Of a stretch of DNA of 64,000 bases, positions 59,530-64,000 are shown in pieces. Position 1 is the stretch's first letter. Each line of letters opens with the position of its first letter. Source of the stretch: Chara braunii (taxonomy: Eukaryota; Streptophyta; Charophyceae; Charales; Characeae); the NCBI GenBank assembly GCA_003427395.1, contig BFEA01000119.1, positions 569,917-633,916 on the forward strand, given 5' to 3'. Made by a program: the position numbers and the translations under genes. Under the pieces are notes generated by a model. It did not search any database. It saw only the letters and a list, made by a program, of their open reading frames with translations, and was not told where the DNA came from.

Positions 59530-60345
59530 TAAAGTCAAGCCATCCAATCTTATGGAACATGCATGACTCAACCATTAAGTATACACGAACGGGTTGCACA
59601 ACTACTTTTCTCTTCCTTTGGGCGCATGACTAAGCCATTCATCTCAGAAACAATGCCTAGTCGTCCTGAACTGTTTAATATCCAAGTTATATATACCTTT
59701 CTGAGCTTAATCTTCAAGGTGGGCGTAGGACTGAGTCATTCACCTTAGAAACATTGCTTAGTCGGCCAAAGTTACCTTCAATTATACTCTTAATTGTAAT
59801 CTTTTCAATTTACGATAAGCTATAGTCAGACCATCCAATCTTATAGAACCCGTGTCTGACTAGCCTGTTTTTAATAGGATAAAAATAACGTATAGGCATG
59901 TGCGAGGCTTTGAGCCAGACCCCCTGAACTTACAGAAGGATCTAACTCTCTGCCAGATTCATTTCTCTCTAAACCGTCATATGTGCGGCATTGAGTCAAC
60001 CCCCTTGAACTTACAGAAGGGTTTGCCCTTTGCCAAAGATTACTCCCTCAGAATAAAAGCAGGAAGAGACTGAGCCACCTGAACTTACAAAACAGCTCAG
60101 CCCCCTCGTTCAGAAACAAAAAAACTTAAAAGAACCCAAGAAACAAGGCAACTCAGGATACCTAAACTTATAGAGCGCCTCGAGCTCCCGAAAATCAAAC
60201 CCAGTCAAGCCCTCGCAAGCCAAAGCAGTCAGGTCACCTAAACTTATAGAGCGTCCTTACCCTCCATGCAATTCGAAAAGTAAAACACAACAGTCAGGCC
60301 ATCCAATCGTATGGAACATGCCTGACCCTATAAGACTCTTTCAAT
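59530..60345. repeat. Variable-stem hairpin array in the E3 5' LTR
   Basis: Same array as 47051-47865. AGTCAGAC/GTCTGACT and CTGAGC/GCTCAG stems are unchanged; others have single mismatches (for example near 60225). Confidence 0.75.
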
Positions 60346-63300
60346 CTCAAGCAAAACCACCTTCCTCCCAACCCTTCCCCCAGATGCATTCCCCTTTTGT
60401 CCGCAATCTGCTTTCATGCAATCAACAAGGTTGAAACTGAGGTTGCACACACGTTCCTTTACTTCAGTCAGACTTATGTCCTGAACGTCAACCCAAAGTC
60501 AAATACAGGGTTCACACCATACATTTAGTCAACCATAGAGAGATCTACAAATAGGGGTTATAATTGGGTTTATAGAGGGAGTCAGGGAATTACCACTCAG
60601 TTCCCTGCCTCCAGGACTCCTCCTGAATACCGGCAGAGCTCCCGCAATTGGTGGGGCGAACCTCCCACGGAGGCCTTGGCGCGGATTACGGGTTGCAATC
60701 CCGCCTGCCGCCTTCCTCTCAGAATCAATAGACTAGACTTAGAGTAAGAAGGGCAGAAGAAGAAGTATTTAGTCTCTCATATACAAGAGGGGTGCAATCA
60801 GACTCCCACGAGAGGATCTTGATTCCTTCACTCGCCTGAGGGCCCCGCAATGCGACCCAATGTAACAGTTTCGTCAACCTTGAATTCAAACTACCGAACT
60901 CAAACCTCGTGGCGACAGCCCAACCGCAGTAACACCCCCCCCCTCCCCTTTGCCGTCCAACCTGCAATTCGCCCATTGCTGCTCCACTCAGTGGTAAATT
61001 ATATTTTGCCACCTTGCGGGGGCACCCATAGCATCCAGCTACCTACTCAAGCGACTGCGAGAAACGCCGTAGCATGCCGGATGCAACACAGTCACCGTAA
61101 GTGCCATCCAGCCTACGCGGGGCAACAATCCTGTGGGGGACAACGGGGCGAGCGGGTCAACAGGCCGACAATCCTGCAGCGAAGTACGAGGTGTCACCAA
61201 CAAAACCACTAGCCTTCCCGGCGCACTGATGTATAACGCACAAAGGATACAGCCCGTGGAAGGGCAGTACGGTAGTGGAGTAGTGGGGCACAAGGTACGC
61301 CTCCAATATGGCCATACTGCACAGGAAAAACACCAACCCGCAGCGAACCACCCGGCTTGCGAAGCAGGTACGACAGCGGCAGCAGGTTGACCATGCGCTC
61401 ACACATCCGGGTCAGAGCAAGTAGCAGAGTGCCTACTTACATCACGATCGAATCCCGCGGACTGTTGGCTCCCATATCCCCCATTCCGATAGACAAAACG
61501 GACATCCCGAACTGAGTTGCCCTTTCCACAGTCGTGCGCAGGCTCAAAACACCGTGGTCGCAGACAGTAGTGCGCAGTGCGACTTACACATCAGCAGCAG
61601 CCAATAGCCAGACCCGTCGTGGCAGGGACCCGGTCGGCCCACGGTCTGGTAGCATAGCCCGATGTCCGGCCCACTCCGCACTGTCTGCTCGAGACGCACG
61701 TGTCTGTTCTCATTATCACCCACATTGCTCAGGTCGCTCGTCGGTAACATGCACGGTTGACAGGTAGATCTCCGACCTCCTGGTGGTCCGACGAGTATGG
61801 CATCCGTCTACAGGTAAGTCCCCGTCCCCGTTGCCCGCGCTCACTCAGTTGAAGGTTGCGAGCTTGAGTAAATCCTCCGTTGAACTGTGGAAAAATCCAC
61901 TGGTGCTGATCTCGAACACCCTACCCCCAATCACACCAATACCGTATTCAACACTTCTCGCGCTCTCGCGCCCGACGCCCAGCCTATACTACTTATCTAG
62001 CTAGCCTATCTACGTTCCCATGGCTGGGCCGCCGTGAAGTTGAAGACCAACGCACGCGACGTCTTCACCAAGGTTGACCGCCTTCATTACATTAGGTACG
62101 CTACCTCCCCTTCGTGCCCTCATCTCAGTGTACTAAATCAGAATGAATCTTCCGCTAAAATGCGGAAAGATACGTCCGGGATTTTTAAAGCCTTTACTAG
62201 TAGTTTTGCAGCCCCCGCCGTCTTTAGCCGTCAAACGGGCACCCGGGTCGAAATTCTGTCGCGGCCATCTCGTTCGTAGCACCTCAAAGCCCCAAGTTTG
62301 GCTGTCACCTTGCTCGAATCCACTGAGAATCGAGCAAGATAAAGATTCTTCAATCCCCGTTTCTCCACCCCTTTCCCTCCGCGCACGACCTCTTTCCTCT
62401 ACCCGCTAACTTACTAACCCATTAATAAGACTGACATAATGGCTGAACTCGCCCGGGGCGAAAACCCCGCCTTCGGATCTCCATTTACCACACTTGTCGA
62501 GCGAGTTGCCGAGCTAGCAGTGTTTCTCCTCCTGTTCATCCTCCTCCTGCCACGACTCGACGCACCCTCCCTCTCATTAACTCCTAATCCGCTAACTTAT
62601 CACTGAAACTAACACCGAATTCGAGTTCGCCCGGGGCTAAAACCCCGAGCTCGCTCCTTCCCGCACTCGGATCGGCCCACTATGGAGCGAACTCCATACC
62701 CCTTGCTGCGCCCGACTCCTCACCTTCCATCGCTATTTTCTTTCGAATGAACCTTGCGTGGAAACGCGCACAGGCTCACTCCCTCTGCCGCTTCTCCCCC
62801 GGCTTCCACCGCTGCCGCCCATCGCTCACACCGCATACTACTTCAACGCCCGTCCCCTCTGCACTGTCGCCCCATCCTACTTCAGCCACTCATCTCCGCT
62901 CCACCTTCAATCCGCATGCACCTGGTGCGTTTCCGCGCCTAGGTTCACCCCTCTTTCTTACTGTCTGTCACTCCCCGCCATAGCGCACCGCCTCCCACCC
63001 GCAGTCGGGGAGCATCCCACTTGCAACCTTAGTGTCCGCCCCCACTACGCGACCACTCTTCCACGGCTTCGCTGCGCTGTCCCGCTGAGCTCCTTACTCG
63101 CCCCGGCTGCACTCTCTACTAGCCCCGGATGCGCTCTCTACTAAGCCCGGCTGCCGGTCTCCTCGGCTTATGGTCCGAGGGCAGCCCACTTCAGCCTCCC
63201 CTTGCCTCGTTCCGCTCTCTGGTGAGCCCACCACCCTCTCGGGACTCCAATATTTCTGCGTGTACCTGGCACCGACCTGCGCCCGCATTCACTTGCCTAT

Positions 63301-63379
63301 CCTCCCTCGTCCCCGTCTGAGCCCGATCCTTGCTTTAGCACCGTTCGCCCCGCCGCGTGCATCCACGTGCAACCTTCAC

Positions 63380-63697
63380 CTATCGAGTCCCCATGGCAGG
63401 TTCACACCCAACCTTCTCACAGTGGGGGGCGAAAGCGGACTGTATACCGTAAAGGCCCAGACACCCCCGGCTACAGCCCCACAGGCTCGCCCAAAATGTT
63501 CTCCAACAGCCGTCCACCTTAAACCACCGACGCGCTTCAGGTGGGAAACGAGGGAAGCCACGGCCACGGGAACGCGACCGACCTCTCGTACGTCGACCCT
63601 TTTTCGATCCGTTCTTCGTGACAACGAGAATAAGACCCCTGTTGGTATCCCGAACCCGCGCGAACTCGCCGATCAAACATAAGGGGCACGTACCCAA
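63380..63697 (-). CDS. LTR small ORF, 105 residues (E3 5' copy)
   Basis: The counterpart of 50881-51198, intact, beginning MGTCPLCLIGEFARVRD. Comparison of the two copies shows many amino-acid changes. Confidence 0.2.
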   Translation of the reverse strand: MGTCPLCLIGEFARVRDTNRGLILVVTKNGSKKGRRTRGRSRSRGRGFPRFPPEARRWFKVDGCWRTFWASLWGCSRGCLGLYGIQSAFAPHCEKVGCEPAMGTR

Positions 63698-64000
63698 GGC
63701 CCTCGACTACCGTGACGACCTTTACGTGACTCTTTCTCACATCAGACCTAGGAGGGTCAACGATAAAGAGAGATTAAACACAAACCAAAAAGAATTATAC
63801 CATCAACAAGGCGATGGTTGTGGCTAATACCTCCCCCTCCCCACGCCGTCGCCGCTCGACCTCGATCCTCGAATCTCCGTGATGAAAGTCCGACGCCGCA
63901 ACTAAATAGTGCTAGGCCCACGTCTGGGTCTAGCTTTGACGGAATGGCTAGATACACGAGCACTGCGGGACCTGCCAAGTCACCGAGACACCTTCAGAAC

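Larger units (their letters stand above)
57975..64000 (-). mobile_element. E3 5' LTR (runs off the window)
   Basis: Starts TGTCGAGCGCATCGG and follows the left copy at 44665 onward to the window end. It lacks the 780-base segment (junction near 59337), has a shorter (TA)n, and keeps the TATA box and hairpin array. U3 continues outside. Confidence 0.85.

Overview
This window is repeat-rich nuclear eukaryotic DNA. I see no conserved single-copy host gene. The readable content is at least three Ty3/Gypsy-type LTR retrotransposons. Each has a primer-binding site (PBS) two bases (GG) inside the LTR edge, matching the 3' end of plant tRNA-Asp as I remember it. The PBS type, the Gag/Pol style and the abundant (TAA)n and (TA)n arrays suggest a streptophyte. 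The Pol protein resembles charophyte (Chara-like) elements I remember; the organism call is inference.

Layout. Element 1 (E1, plus strand): the 5' LTR runs from outside the window to 2289, PBS 2292-2309, a decayed gag 2572-3261, no pol, polypurine tract (PPT) 6217-6236, and a 3' LTR from 6237. That 3' LTR carries a 472-bp fold-back insertion and is interrupted at about 9528 by about 6.7 kb of other DNA; its tail resumes at 16268-16393. Element 2 (E2, minus strand): 3' LTR from 16931 to a predicted 28380, then a second gag-like gene, then pol (integrase, RNase H, RT, protease), gag, two tandem unknown ORFs ('ORF0'), a basic leader ORF, PBS 40405-40422, and the first 4.2 kb of the 5' LTR. At 44665 the third element begins. 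Element 3 (E3, minus strand): 3' LTR 44665 to a predicted 53080, an internal region of about 4.9 kb whose only recognisable gene is a broken ORF0 homologue, PBS 57955-57972, and a 5' LTR from 57975 past the window end.

How it fits together. E2 and E3 LTRs share many short modules in the same order, so they are related and very long (about 11.4 and 8.4 kb if my right-hand edges are correct). E3 appears to be nested in the E2 5' LTR. Both LTR types carry arrays of short stem-loops. E2 coding genes have stops and frame changes, several where tryptophan is expected (TGG to TGA). ORF0 lies between PBS and gag in E2 and is the only gene left in E3. It is the most likely undescribed component: it is not gag, protease, RT, RNase H, integrase or any env protein I recognise.

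Limits. All alignments were made by eye. Right-hand LTR edges of E2 and E3 are predictions. The N run at 42765-42899 lies inside a repeat array.
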